Of a stretch of 64,000 nt of DNA, positions 1 through 13,700 are shown in pieces. Below the pieces are notes generated by a model, which did no database searches, was not told the origin of the DNA, and saw only the letters and a list, made by a program, of their open reading frames with translations. Both the position numbers and the translations under genes were made by a program. The first letter of the stretch is position 1; every line of letters begins with the position of its first letter. Source of the DNA: Viola odorata (Eukaryota > Streptophyta > Magnoliopsida > Malpighiales > Violaceae); contig OY829540.1 of assembly GCA_963691705.1 (NCBI GenBank), positions 47,280,158-47,344,157 of the forward strand, given 5' to 3'.

Positions 1-1450
1 GCTTCCTACGGCTTGGGATACAATTAGTTTCCTTCTTACCAATTTTTTTCATGGTCTAATCAGGTGCTTGCACTTCACTTATTGTTGTTTCTCACTTTCT
101 TTGTTTAAACGATACTTATTTCTCTCTTGATGCTGTGTTGAGTGCAGTTGTTGAATATAATGATATATCTGTGATTCAAGGGGTTGTTATGTTTGCTTGT
201 TCTGCTCTGTAGTTTTTGTTTAACTCCAGTCCGAGATCACTACATATATAATCATTAGTCGTCTCTTGGTTAGTATAGATGTCTTGTATCTGATTATTGA
301 TAAGGTTTCTGGATTTTACGACCATTAAAATACTATTGTGGTCCTAGGATTGGGGCATTTGGATTTTTTTAGACTTAGGAAGGAAATCGTCAATGATATT
401 CAGAGAAGTGCTGTTCTTCCTATTATGTTGTGGCCTCTTGTGCAGTGAGGCAGGAAAACACTGTAGCTAGCTTCTTGAAGCACTATGGCAAATAGAATGC
501 TAATTCTATTAAGACCAGCCTTGATGTGGAGTTTTTGTTACTCTTAGTTTTTCAGAGAATCTGAAAATTGCAAGGCAACTGGATGGCTAATTTAATAACT
601 GTGTCCTCTTGACTTTCTGTCTTCCATGTTTGTTTTTTCCTCCGTGCTCTTGTTTTATTTCTCAGTTGTATTTTCTCTTCCTACCTTTGCATTATTCTTC
701 CTTTTTTTTATGGTTCTCCTATACATGGTTTGATGTTGAACTAAGCACGATTTTTCTCGATGTTTCACCAAGAAGTTTCTGATTTTCTGGTAGTGGAAAG
801 GAGATGCCAGTTGGGAACCTTTGTTAATAGTTATTTGTCCGGTCATAGAGGTACTTAACATCCATTATTCATTCTACTATAGTTTGCTCCCGATACTATG
901 GGTGCATTACGATACTTTTGCAAGCAAAGGCAGGGACTAGTAATTCCTTTCTTGGTTCTTTGTTGTGTTTGTACTATAGTCAATATTCAGACTCGATTGG
1001 ATTTATTGATTTTTGGAATGTATTATTTATATATTTTCCCAATTTGATTATATCCTTTTCATTCCTGCTTTTAGAGGGAAATATAATCATTTTGCACACT
1101 CCCGTCTTAAACTTAGTAAACTCATGATTTTCCTAAAGTAGCCATGTTTCTTTTGATTTATCATGGTAATCGTGGGCCATTTCTGAAGTTCAACTCAATC
1201 AAATTTATCTCTCAGTTTTAAACTTGTTAGGGCAACTGTTTGTGGGCAAGTTTATAAAATTGTAATCCATTTTGTATGAATGGTATTGGACAAATATTTC
1301 GGGTTACTCAAGGCGGACAAAAATTGGAGTAGAGGCGTTGCCTTGAGTTAAGACTTAAGACCCATATCATGTGATGTGAGATGGTTTTTCTTGATAGTTT
1401 CCTCTTTACGCAGGCCATACTGAGCTTAAGCTTTATATATTTATGTGCAG
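1..1450 (+). other. Probable SPT5 intron / unseen 5' gene part
   Basis: No convincing coding exon is visible here. The stretch is T-rich and ends in a good 3' splice site (tatgtgcag) just before the first recognisable SPT5 exon at 1,451, so at least its right part is SPT5 intron. The first SPT5 codon seen is split (one base lies upstream), so an acidic N-terminal exon must lie further left, probably outside the window. Confidence 0.55.
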
Positions 1451-4400
1451 ACTTTATTGTTGAAAATAGAGATCTACCTGATGATGATGTTGGTAGAAGG
1501 ATGCATCGCAGGCCATTTGTGTCTCGTGAGGATGAACAAGAAGATATGGAAGAACTTGAGAGAAGTATTCAAGCAAGATATGCAAGGGAAACTCACACAG
1601 AATATGATCAAGAGACCATGGAAGTGGAACAACAAGCGCTCTTGCCATCAGTTCGCGATCCAAAGTTGTGGATGGTGAAATGTGCGGTATGATTATTGTT
1701 CGCTTGTTAGTTTTTCATGCATCTACACTTTCAGTTTTTGATGTGTATTGACAATTTAAGAATTGTCTTCTTTACCGTGTTCCAGGTTGGTCGGGAGCGT
1801 GAGACAGCTGTTTGCCTAATGCAAAAGTGCATCGATAAAGGAGCTGAGTTGCAAATTAGGTCTGTTATTGCACTCGATCATCTTAAAAACTACTTATACA
1901 TTGAAGCAGATAAAGAAGCCCATGTGAGGGAGGTATGCTATGGATGTCAAGCTTATCCCAGTTATCAGTTTTTTCTGCTTCAATTTGCACACACAGCTTT
2001 ATTTGTTTTGCCGTGGGTAGGATACTTAATCAATAAATCTGGTGATTTTCAGGCTTGCAAAGGTTTACGCAATATCTTAGGGCAGAATATAACGCTTGTC
2101 CCAATCAGAGAAATGACTGACGTACTTTCAGTTGAAAGCAAAGCCATTGATCTTTCGAGGGACACCTGGGTGAGAATGAAGATTGGGATATACAAAGGGG
2201 ACCTTGCCAAAGTATATTTTCCATCTTTTGTCTTACCCATTGTTCTTCTGTAGACTTTGGTGGCTGACCCCACATTTTGTTTCTGAAGGTGGTTGATGTT
2301 GATAATGTTCGGCAAAGAGTGACTGTGAAGTTAATTCCAAGGATTGACCTGCAGGCTCTTGCAAACAAATTGGTACAGTGATAGCTATCTCAGATAGATT
2401 CAAGTTGCTTTGAAAAAGAGAAGATATTCATCTGTACTTTTTGTTTAACCTTTGTCATTGCTTGTCTATGGAATGTTGCCACATTACATCACTGCTCTAG
2501 TGATGTCAAGACATCATTTTCCCACTTTTTTCATGCAGGAAGGCAGAGAGGTTATGAAGAAGAAAGGATTTTTGCCTGCTCCTCGTTTCATGAATGTTGA
2601 TGAAGCTAGGTAATATTTCATTTCTTTTTTCCATGTTACATTGTACTACAGGTCAATCTATTTTCTGTTAAAGTGATTATATGTAATTCTTCAGGGAACT
2701 ACATATTCGTGTAGAACGAAGAAGAGATCCAATGACTGGTGATTATTTTGAAAACATTGGTGGCATGTTGTTTAAAGATGGGTTTTTGTACAAAGTTGTT
2801 TCCCTGAAGTCTATTACTTCTCAAAACATAAGGCCTACTTTTGATGAACGTGAGAAGTTCCGACAGCCAGGAGAGAATGGAGACGTTGAAAAGGCCTCCT
2901 GGGTTAGGGAGAAGGGCCACTTCATGAAGGGTGATGCAGTTATTGTTGTCAAGGGAGATCTGAAAAACCTCAAGGGATGGGTTGAGAAAGTGGATGAAGA
3001 AAATGTTCACGTCAGACCTGAAATGAAGGGCCTTCCTGTAAGAATTCATTGGAGGAACTTTTTTGGATATCCTATTAAATTTTTGTTTGAACTATTAGTG
3101 CTTTTTATGTCTACTAGTTGGCTGCTCATTTATTGAACTTTTTTGTTGGTTGGCAGAAAACACTTGCTTTTAATAGAAAGGAACTCTGCAAGTATTTTGA
3201 GCCTGGTAATCCTGTCAAGGTTGTCTCTGGTGCACAGGCAGGTACCACTGGCATGGTTGTTAAAGCTGACCAGCACGTGCTCATCATTTTATCTGATACA
3301 ACTAAGGAACACGTAAGTGATTCATCTCTCTTACAACCTGTAGTTTCTATTTTGCTTTTTATGGGGCAACTATTCTGTGGAGAGCACTAATAATTGTATT
3401 TCTATTTTCTTAGATCTGTGTATTTGCTGATGCTGTCGTGAGAAGCTCAGAGGTAACTACAGGTGTTACGAAACTTGGGGACTACGAACTTCATGATCTT
3501 GTGCTGCTAGAGTAAGCTTTTTTGTTCAATAGCATGCCCTTGTTACCCCCTTTAGTATTGGAGCTCTTGCTTGATTGTTTTCATCGGTGCAGTAATACTA
3601 GCTTTGGTGTAATTATTCGTGTAGAAAGTGAAGCCTTTCAGGTAAATTAACTGTGAAGCACCCAAAGCTCAAGTATTCATGTTTGACTGTCTATATCTTA
3701 CAAAGTCTTATCTTTCTTCTCCAGGTTCTCAAGGGAGTTCCAGATAGACCTGAGGTTGCTTTAGTTAGATTGAGAGAGGTCAAATGCAAAATCGAGAAGA
3801 AATCTAATGTGCAAGACCGGTACAAAAATACTATAGCTACGAAAGATAGTGTCAAGATTATTGATGGTCCTTGCAAGGTAAGGTTCTTATTTTCATTTTC
3901 TTTTCTTTCTTGCACACGGCTTACTTTTTTCCTGCCTCTTTGTAGGGGAAACAAGGTGTCGTAGAACATATATACAGGGGTTTCTTGTTCATCCATGATC
4001 GTCTTCACCTTGAGCATGCTGGATTCATTTGTGCTAAATCCCATTGCTGTGTTGTTGTGGGAGGATCACGCACCAATGGTGATAGAAATGTATTCTTCAC
4101 TTGCATCGTACTTGTTATATGTATTTATTCTTGAATTGATTTCTTAATGATGCTGTCATTTCAAACATATTAAGTCATCCATAAAAGTAGTTATCCAGTC
4201 ATTAGTTTTATGGAACCTAACATGAATTCACAGACAATGAATCAAATCAACTGAAATTAAACTGAGCCCACAATTACCTCACTTCTGTAAACTGTTTTCT
4301 AGGGAGATTCTTACTCAAGATTTGGAGGTCTAAACGCTTCCCCTTGTGTACCTGCTTCTCCTAAGAGATTTCCTCGGGGGGGACCATTCGAGTGTAAGTT

Positions 4401-6937
4401 GCTAATATTCAAGACTTTACTGTTTAAAGAAATATTATTGCTTGTGTTCTTTATTTCTTTTCCCAAGGGACAAAAGGCTTACTTGCTGTAATGGCATTCT
4501 ATTTGCCTCAATACCACAGCTGGAGGAAGGAATAGAGGCGGGAGAGGAGGGCATGATGCTCTGGTTGGTACTACAATCAAGGTACGCCAAGGTCCTTACA
4601 AGGGCTGCCGTGGGCGGGTTGTAGACATTAAAGGTCAGAGTGTTCGGGTTGAGCTGGAATCCCAAATGAAGTTTGTCACAGGCAAGTTTCTATCTATCTA
4701 AAGTTAGAATCTGTTTACTTAGTTTTCCTGTTACATGTGAGGATTTTGACTGCCTTTTTTGTGTGTAGTGGATCGCAATCAGATTTCTGATATTGTGGCT
4801 GTTTCAACCCCATACCGGTAAACTTGGCTTCTTCTGAAAACTGCTTGAACTAGTTTCCAAATTCAGTCTTCCTTACTATGTTTATTGATGTGATTTGTCA
4901 GTGATACTTCACGATATGGTATGGGAAGTGAAACCCCCATGCATCCTTCACGGACTCCTCTGCATCCTTATATGACCCCAATGAGAGATTCAGGAAGTAT
5001 GTTATTTTGATTCTAAAGCTTTCATTTACTAAGAACTTGAATTTTGACTCCTGTTAATCTTAATACAGAAATAAAATGGTTGTTCATTTTTGCTCATGCC
5101 TGTTCTTGCACTTGCAGCCACACCCATTCATGACGGTATGCGAACACCCATGCGTGATCGAGCTTGGAATCCATATGCACCAATGAGTCCTCCGAGGTTT
5201 GAGCATGAATCTTGTTGCTTATTTTTTTTACCGTATTACCTTGGTACATCAGATGAATCTTTTTTTTCTTTCAAATCTGAATATACAGGGATAATTGGGA
5301 AGACGGTAACCCTGGTTCATGGGGAACCAGTCCTCAGTACCAGGTCAGAAACTTGTGTAATCTGTGCTAATAAACAACTAATTATTTTCTTTTATGCAAG
5401 TCTAAATTAATATGTTAGTTTTCCTCCTTTTTTCTAGCCTGGGAGTCCTGCCTCCCGGCCCTATGAAGCTCCAACACCTGGTTCAGGCTGGGCAAGCACT
5501 CCTGGTGGTAGTTATAGTGATGCTGGAACACCAAGAGACAGTGGTTCTGCCTATGGTAGTTTATCCTTATAGTTGCATTTTCATTGTTGGTGATTTCTTT
5601 ATTAACTTTATGTGTCTTGCAGCAAATGCTCCAAGCCCGTACCTCCCATCAACTCCTGGTGGGCAGCCTATGACTCCTAGCTCAGCTTCCTTCCTCCCTG
5701 GAACTCCTGGAGGGCAGCTAATGACACCCGGAACTGGTGGCATTGATGTCATGTCCCCTGTTTTAGGTTTGAATTCCACTTGCTAATATTTGTTTTCTCA
5801 CTGATGTTTAATTGTTAGTTCTTGTAATTTTTTTTTGAAATTAGGAACTTGTTCATGTTTTGGTAGAGAGATAGTCTAGTCTTGGGCAGTTTTGTAATGT
5901 CTCCTAGGATAACTTTAGTCACTGCAAAGGTGGGATGCCATCTAGGTTCACTAAACAATTTTATTTTATCTTCCGGTTTCCAGTGCTCCTTTTTTTTTTG
6001 ACCAGTCGGGTTTCCATTGTTCACGTGAATCTCTTTTGAGAGATGATGAGCACTTAATAAGATGGTACTAATGCTATATGAAAGTGAAATCTGCCTCACT
6101 CTGCTTTGACCTCTTTACTCTCTTTTGAGATTGGAAGTGATCTTTCATGTGGTCTGTAATACAGTCAAGGGTGGTGTTATTCCTGCACCCCCAAATTGTC
6201 ATTTCCATCCCTCTTCCTTCAGAAATTATTAACTAGCCTCTTTTTCTTTGCAATTTTGGCATGTGAGAATAACGACATCATACAGTGAATCTAGTATTTT
6301 CTTTAGCTAAACTGGTGTGAAAAATGTTATGTATGATGGGATGTTATTTAATTGTTTTGGTCCCATGCTATGCATCCTTTTATACCTCTGTTTGAGCAAA
6401 GTTCTAATGCAGATTCCACTAATAATTGCATTGCAGGTGGTGATGGTGAAGGACCGTGGCTCATACCAGATATACTAGTTAATGTCCGCCGCCCCTCAGA
6501 TGAATCTGCTGTCGGTGTCATCAGAGAAGTACTTCCGGTATATGTCCTTCCTAACCTTTTTTCCTTCAATTGCTTGGTTCAGTAGAATACCAGTAACCGG
6601 TTGCTATGTAAAAGTGAAAAGTTCTGATGATTTCTCTAAGATTCTTCAAAAATGACACTGAAATTTTGCACTAATGCTGGTTCTGGTCCAGGATGGTGCC
6701 TGTAAAATTGTTATTGGGACAAGTGGCAATGGTGACACGATCACTGCACTTCCCAATGAAATTGAGGTTGTGGTGCCGAAGAAGTCGGACAAGATAAAGA
6801 TCATGGGTGGTGCTTACCGCGGCGCTACCGGCAAGCTGATTGGTGTTGACGGCACTGATGGTATTGTAAAATTAGAGGATACCCTTGATGTTAAGATCTT
6901 AGACATGGCAATCTTGGCAAAACTTGCACAACCTTGA
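1451..6937 (+). CDS. SPT5: Transcription elongation factor SPT5 (5'-partial)
   Basis: SPT5 with SPT4 forms DSIF, which clamps RNA polymerase II and controls pausing and elongation in the nucleus. I read 21 exons: 1451-1686, 1786-1932, 2053-2211, 2289-2372, 2539-2609, 2695-3037, 3157-3312, 3414-3511, 3593-3641, 3725-3877, 3946-4089, 4303-4393, 4520-4681, 4769-4817, 4902-4996, 5118-5196, 5289-5343, 5438-5555, 5623-5766, 6437-6537, 6692-6937. They join in one frame to about 926 residues. The NGN domain begins around DPKLWMVKCA and spans exons 1-3. KOW domains follow (YKGDLAKV, FMKGDAV, FEPGNPVKV, GPCKGKQGVV, GPYKGCRG, and a last one near IMGGAYRG). Exons from 4,902 to 5,766 encode the TP-rich C-terminal repeat region, target of CDK9-type kinases in this family. 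About 110-120 N-terminal residues are missing compared with Arabidopsis SPT5. All reading frames are intact. Confidence 0.95.
4682..4768 (+). other. GC-AG intron in SPT5
   Basis: The exon ends ...GTCACAG and the intron starts GCAAGT, ending gtgtgtag. Only this GC donor keeps the frame into the next exon (T-VDRNQ) and matches the family sequence. The flanking AG|GCAAGT otherwise fits the strong U1 consensus, as known for GC-AG introns. Confidence 0.85.
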
Positions 6938-8675
6938 TTTTTTCGTAGAGGGGTATGAATTTGCAATTTTTACTGCCTATAAATAAGCATTTCCATGTGG
7001 TGCTCTTGTTTCAGTTATATAAAATATATGCACGTAGGTAGGTCAGGTCAGGTGTATTACATTTAGATATAATCAAATGTACCTTCTCTTTGTCATCCAA
7101 TTTTGTTTTGTTGTCAACTGCTAAATTTTGCAAGGCGGTTCCAATTTTTTGAAGTTTTTTGCTGTTGTAAATACGAATCTAGCCTGCCTATTTCCAGCAG
7201 TATTCGTCTAGTAACAGCTCTAGCGGTGTGGATACTGCAAAATTTCTCGTGTAGTTTTGAAGTAAACAATTACTTGAGATGTAAGCAGGTGAAACGGAAA
7301 AAGAGTAAGTGAATATTTTTCCGAAAAATGTAGAAACTGAGTTGCGATTTGGGAAGTTAAAAAGAAAAAAGAAAAGGATAATTGGCGTTGGTAGTTAGAG
7401 GTGGCACGGTTGCCCACTCATACGCAGCTACAGAAACTATCACAAAGCATGATAATGATGGTGGGATAGTCACCCTCGCCCGTTTTAAGGAGCAATCGTG
7501 CTGAAAAAAGACCAGTTTTTTTGCCGAGAGAGCAAAGAAGACGCTCGCATGAGAGACTGTTTGGAGTGGAGAGTAAGGTTGTCAACCCCGTACCAATGAG
7601 CATCTCGATTTTGTCATTGGTACGGGATGTACTAATCTCGAATTAAAATATCAGTCTCGGTTGATATTTTATAATTCTATTTTATATATTTATATAATAC
7701 CATTACATAGTTTCTTAGTATTTAGGTCAAAATATATGTATATAATCGGTATGTACTAAGATAAAAACTAATATAGCATGTTTTCATATTTGATAACATT
7801 GTTGGTGAGAGAACTCAAAAGTTGTATTAGTTAGAACTATTATTCCTACTACTATTACAGTCAAAATCCAACAATAAGCAAAGAATCTGAATTCAGAGAC
7901 AAGTTTGAGCACCACAAGAAGTGAATCTTGAGGCTTGACTCTTGAGTGTTTTATTTTTTTGTTGTTAAATAAGATAAGATAAGATAAGATGGGATTGAAA
8001 TGATTGATTAGACAGTAAAATTTCTCAGCTGATTTTCATACTGATTTGATTTCCATAGTCTCTCATTTTTATACACATATCACCATAGCTGAAAAAGAAG
8101 AAAGATGAAAAGAAAGAAGAAAAGGTGACAGTTCTTTTCTTTCCTTTCTTTACACACTGACTGATATTACACACTTGACTAAGAAAAGCTGAGCTGAGGC
8201 TGAGCACAAAAAAAGAATTCAGAATCAGAATCCAAATATCCATCACTAAAGGGAGGAAAAAGAATTGACATGAGAGGTTGAGAGAGGAAGCAGAATTAGA
8301 AATTAGAAATTAGAAAATTCAATTCATCACTACCATTCAATCTTACAAGAGAGAATACATAAAGAAAGGGGAAAAAATCAACTGTACGAATCAACAGGTT
8401 CTCTCGTACCAAGCACTATAGCAATGTTGTCGGCTAATAACTCTACATGGATAGAACAAGAAGAGACATCCATTATCTCCTATTTTTGCTTACTAGCACT
8501 AGCAGCAATAGTGGTAGTCCTGAATTCTCAAGGATTAGCTCTGTTTTTAGGGGATTTAACAAAAAAAAGAGGTGATGAGGAGGAGGCAATGAATTGAATT
8601 TGAACCCAGAAAAAGTCATTGGTTGTTGTAACTTGTAAGTTGAATTGTTGAAGTTGTCGTTGTGGATTTGTTTAA
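6938..8675. other. Intergenic, no gene seen
   Basis: This holds the SPT5 3' UTR and the AHP6 3' flank. I see no coding region. There is a short purine-rich stretch (8,095-8,125) and a pentanucleotide repeat at 7,971-7,990. Confidence 0.6.
7971..7990. repeat. (AAGAT)4 microsatellite
   Basis: Four perfect copies of AAGAT lie in AT-rich intergenic DNA. They are a simple length-variable marker with no sign of function. Confidence 0.9.
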
Positions 8676-10413
8676 TCAAAGATGCTGTTGCTGTTGTTGC
8701 TGCTGCATTGGGTATCTAACTCCAGCTGCCAGTACTCTTTGCTGCTCCATCTGAAACCAAACCAAATCAACCATACATACATGGTCAAATCAATACATGG
8801 TCAATACAATAGCCTCAGGATATGAATTTTTGTCTTTCTTATAAAATATATATTTTGAGTTCATTAATTAGCATTAGAATCTGTGTACATGTATGAAAAT
8901 TTGAAAACATACCACACTGACTCTGATTTGTCTTACACAAACCAGAAGAAACAAACAATGAGTCCAAAACATCCTTTATATTATTATTATTATTGTTTTC
9001 ATTTTTAATTTAGCAAGGAGAAGAAAAAAATCAGACGGATATTTTTTGCGGAGCAGATTAATTTATACATTATCGGGTTAGAATCTGAAAGCTCTAATAC
9101 AAAATATTAAATTATCAGTGTGAGTTTTAAACCGACTCAGTTGCTTCACCTTTTAATAAATTCTTATTTTCTATATATATAAATAATCTTTTGAGAGTAT
9201 TTGATATGGGTACCTGGAACAATTCGTGGAGCTTGTTTTTGAGGTAACAATACTCATGCTCTAGCAATTCCAATGCTCTCAAACACCTGAAAAATGAAAA
9301 ATCAGAAAATACATTACTATATATAAGCCAGAATGTACTATAGTAGTGTAAGGTTAATTTCTACATTGGAATATCAAACTTTTTGGGGTTTTTCACCCAC
9401 GACATGTTAATACGTCAAAAAAGTTGTTACCATACAAACATCGGACCAACTAGTTTGCTGCTGCACCCTAAAACATACTGGCTCTAATAATTGAGTAAAT
9501 TGATAGTATAAGAATAAACCATGCAAAATTAATAGAAAAAATATACTATATTTTATGCTGTACGTTAAAAAAAATACAATTTCTACTATTTCAACCAATC
9601 ACACGAGCGGGTTATTGATGGGTGAATACCCGGAGCGGTTGTGGTGGTCAGAAGCGGTGCGAAAGGCGACGCAAACATTACGGACGCGTTTGGCACCGAT
9701 ACTAGAGCTGCTACCCATCAACTGATTCAAATGTATCCCCATCCTCTTGTAGTCCGAGCACTCCCTCTCCATCCTACACAACCAACTTCATTAAATTTAC
9801 TACTAACACTTAATTAATTATGTACACGTGTCACGTACTCAAATTTCAAATAATTATTTATAGACAAAGCTGAAATTTAAATTTGGGTCTGAGGTATACG
9901 TCGGATATCAAATTAGATGAGCAAATTTGGACTCAGAAAAAAACCCATAATTCAAAAATAAGGGGAAATTGATCAATATTTTCTTTCGGGTTGTATGTTT
10001 TATCACGAATAATATTACATAGAGTTAATCTAATTGTAGAGTGATATACTAAGAGAGATGGTGTGAATTATGAGGTAATTAAATAATTAAAGGAGATGAG
10101 ATTAATTAATTACAGTAATTCTCTTAGATTCCTCAAAAGCCTCTCGGACTCATGGAAATATATGTTGACAACTTCCGTTACGAAATTTGGAGAGCTTTCA
10201 TCTTGAAGCTGCTGGAGTTGCAAGAATTGCTCATCAAGCACTCCCTGCAGATAATTAATTAAGTTTCCAAATAAATATTTAAAAGAGAGAAAGAAAATCA
10301 TGCAAGAAAGCTAAATTGTATAGAGGTGTGGAAGAGTTAATTACCTGGTGGAAGAGAAGTGCAAGCAACCGGTTCATATCGGCTCTCAACCGATCCGCAC
10401 CGAACCCAAGCAT
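8676..10413 (-). CDS. AHP6: AHP6-type pseudo histidine-phosphotransfer protein
   Basis: Five exons on the minus strand: 10413-10345, 10244-10114, 9773-9630, 9286-9214, 8750-8676, giving 163 residues in one frame with canonical GT-AG introns. The start MLGFGADRL aligns with known AHP6 proteins and fixes the ATG at 10,413. The HPt four-helix domain is recognisable (GVLDEQFLQLQQLQDE; YFHESERLLRNL). At the phosphoacceptor site the protein reads HLNQLMGSSSSIGAKR, with Asn83 where active HPt proteins have His. AHP6 is known to act as an inhibitor of cytokinin phosphorelay, by failing to accept phosphate from hybrid kinases. The last exon ends in a seven-Gln run before HL-stop, an extension beyond the typical RYPM end. 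Cytosolic/nuclear location is expected from the family. Confidence 0.95.
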
Positions 10414-10642
10414 CCACAGAGGAAGACCCGTTTTGTCTGGTTAATTTTACTAATTTTGCAAGCGCTCTTACCAAACAGTACCTACAAAAATAATCTTGAC
10501 AATTCTTTTGTTTCTTGAACTTCTTGAATTTCAGTTCTTGCTCATCTTTTTCCAATTCTTGAAGAAGAAGGGGTTTAGGGTTTTTGCGGGGAGGAGGAGA
10601 GGAGAGGAGGGCACAAAGGTGGTGCAATCCAAAGTCCAAACC

Positions 10643-10654
10643 TTTATTTAAAGG
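10643..10654 (-). promoter_or_regulatory. Candidate AHP6 TATA element
   Basis: On the minus strand the sequence TTTAAATAAAGG lies about 230 bp upstream of the AHP6 ATG, with a GC-richer leader between them. It is the only TATA-like box at a sensible distance. This is inferred by position only. Confidence 0.35.
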
Positions 10655-10769
10655 ACATTTGCAGGGGCTCCCCTTTTGTTTGGCTCCTCTTTTCCACTCC
10701 AATTCACCATTAAAACAAATAATAAATGTTGCAGGCGCTTTTTGACGCGTAAGTGCACGCACAAACAAG

Positions 10770-13700
10770 CTAATTTCATGATCAATTTCTTAATTTCTTT
10801 ACTTATTATGTTAAGTTACAAGTGTTAGATAAGAAATTTCAATTTCTACAAACAAGTTGTTCACTAATTTATGATTTTTTATATTCATCTTTAACTATAT
10901 TTTTTGCAGTGTCATTTTATATTCTCTCTATTTCTTTTCGGTAGATTAATGTTTCACTTTAATTGTTGTCATGCCTTGAATGAATAACTCCGTAGTCTCT
11001 AGTAAAATTTTCTCCATTGCTAGGCGAATGAAAGGATCCAAAAGCAATAGTTGTGTCGACCGAATACTCGGCACAACTCTAACTAAGCACTCGAAAAAAA
11101 ATGATTTTTGTTGCTCCAACATACATGGATGACCAAAATGCTCTTTAGAGGCAGGTGCCGCCTACCTAGTACTCGCCCAGGACTCGGCAGTTGTGGCCCA
11201 GCACTTGGGACATACGTGCACAGTGGCTCGTCCGAGCACTCGGCTCAATGGTGGCCTCCAACAAGGATGTCATTTTAGAAGAAAAATACACAAATTAAGG
11301 AAATGATAAAAGCATAACACTTTTTACCTTGATAATGTGAAAATCTATCAAAAAGAACACATATACCACTAACCAGAGATCCTTTCATTATAGAATTTGT
11401 CTCCAAAAACAGTGAACGCAATCTTGATTAGAAAAAAACATAATCTTTTGTTTCATACTGGCTTTTCTCTTTTCTTTTCAATGGATCAATTAACCAACTA
11501 ACTAACGTATTTATCTAATTAAAAAAAATTGTGCTCAAATGGTTGTTTCTAGTACTGTAGAATTACTGTAGAAATTAGTCCCTACAAAAATAGGATAAAG
11601 GACAATTTTTTTTGCTTGGTAAAAGATTTCCAATTAAATCTGCATTTAGGGAATCTCTCTAAACCAATTATTTGGTGACTAATTTAGTTAACATATTCGT
11701 AAAAAAATTCCAATGAAATCCCTGCATTTATGAGATTTCATACTTTCTTTTTCTCTAAAATAATTGATTAATGATTAATTTAGTCACCATATTTATAAAT
11801 TTCCAATCAAACCCTTCATTCCGTTTTATAATTTTTGTCCAACTAAACTTTACATAAATACTTCATTCTTACTTTTCATTTAATGATAAATTTAGGCCGT
11901 GTTTGTAAAAAAAATTCCAATTGAATAATTGCATTTATGAAATCTAATATTTCTTCATGTGTTTCTGAATGTGGTCCATTTAATCCTCACATAATTACTT
12001 ATTCTATTCGATAATACCAATTGATAAACCTACCTAATGCTAAATTACATGAATTGAAGAGTAAAACCCTGGCAGTAATTTTTATGTTGGTTTAGCTACT
12101 AAGAAGTGAAATTAATTTAATTATTATCATAAATCAAGCAATATAGATTGTATATCTTTCTTTCCAAACAATGAATTACAATTTGATCTGAGGTTATAGA
12201 AAATATAGTTTTGATTATTGTTTTAGAAGTTACTACATATATGAATATGATTAGTCATAATAGAGATACCATTTCTTTTTCCAAATATTGGATCATATTT
12301 TGACTTGATATTAAAAAAATTATAATTTTAGTTATTTTTTTATATATTAGTATACGTAGATGATTAGTCTTAATTTAAAGTAACTTTAAAAATAAGTCTA
12401 GTTTATATCTAAAAAGAATATTTCATTGCTCACAACCTTTAAAAAAGAAAAAAGAAAGACCAAGAAGAAGAAGTTGGTCATGTAATAGATGATTATGGTT
12501 TATAATTAATTAAAATTATGGATTATGAAATAATAAATAGATATTAGATTAAATTAAAATTTTTATTAAGAGTAAAATAGTGAACTCAAAAGTTTTATTA
12601 AGGTTAAAATAGTGAATTCAAAATTTTCTCATATTATTCGTGTTTTTAAGTTAAAAGGCGTATAGAGAAAAAAATAAAACGTATATATTTAAATAAAAAA
12701 GTTTATCATGGGTCTTAAAATATGTTGCATTGGTCATAAGAAAAAACTAAGTCTGACTATTATTTTTTTATTTTAAAAAAAAAATACTAAATTAAAATGT
12801 TGAACTAATTTTAATAGCCAACATTATGTCCATTCTTGACTTATAATATTTTATATTCGAATTTGAAAAATTTTAAAAATCATATGCAAGATCATAATGT
12901 AAAGCATTGTAATATAAGAAATAAATAAATAAAAATCACACTTTCTCAAAGAAAAAAGAAGAAAAAAAGAAGAAAAAGAAGAAGAGCAACAAAACCTGTA
13001 GATCGTGCGTAGCACTTGCCATGGGTGAGAGAGTGAGTATTAGGAAGGCAAAATTGATATAGTATTGGAAGAGGGCATGCAGTGTGGGCCTTATCGAGGT
13101 GAATGTGGGGTATCAACCGGACCAGCCTACAATCCACAGGGCCGAACAAAAAGAAACACCCTACAGAGTACAGCCACAAGGCACAACAAGATGGTGGGTG
13201 ACTAGCTGTTCCCGTACCCAGTCACTTCGCGTGCTGTCTGTTTTCTCATACTAGTGCCGCCGGCGTAAACCCTCACTCCCACCCGACAACTGCCTGCAGC
13301 CGGTTGCTTGTCAGTCACCGTCTCCCCATCCCATCCTGCCTTTTCTTTGTAATTTCTTAAATGTTGCACTTTTCAACCTTATAGTTACACCATAATTAAC
13401 TTCCAAATCAACCCGTAACATGTGATCATTTCATTTATAAGGTTAATTTTATAGGGTTTAACACTATACAAGAGTGTAATTTTTAGAGAAAGTTAAAGAA
13501 AATCATGGATCAATTGTTCCTTCTATAAATTATATATACAATGATTTTCTACTCTCTTTTTCTTCTTTCCATTTAATTTTACAAGTTACTTTGATATTTT
13601 GATTTTATAAGTTATTAAAAGTTTTTAATTTTTTCATAAATTAAAAAATAAAATATTATAAAATTAATTTTCTTTAAAAGCATACCAATGAACTTATAGC

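Noticed and set aside
10414..10768. Open frame upstream of AHP6 exon 1 on the minus strand
   Set aside because: It overlaps the AHP6 start in a different frame and continues into the leader; no homology. Treated as 5' UTR.
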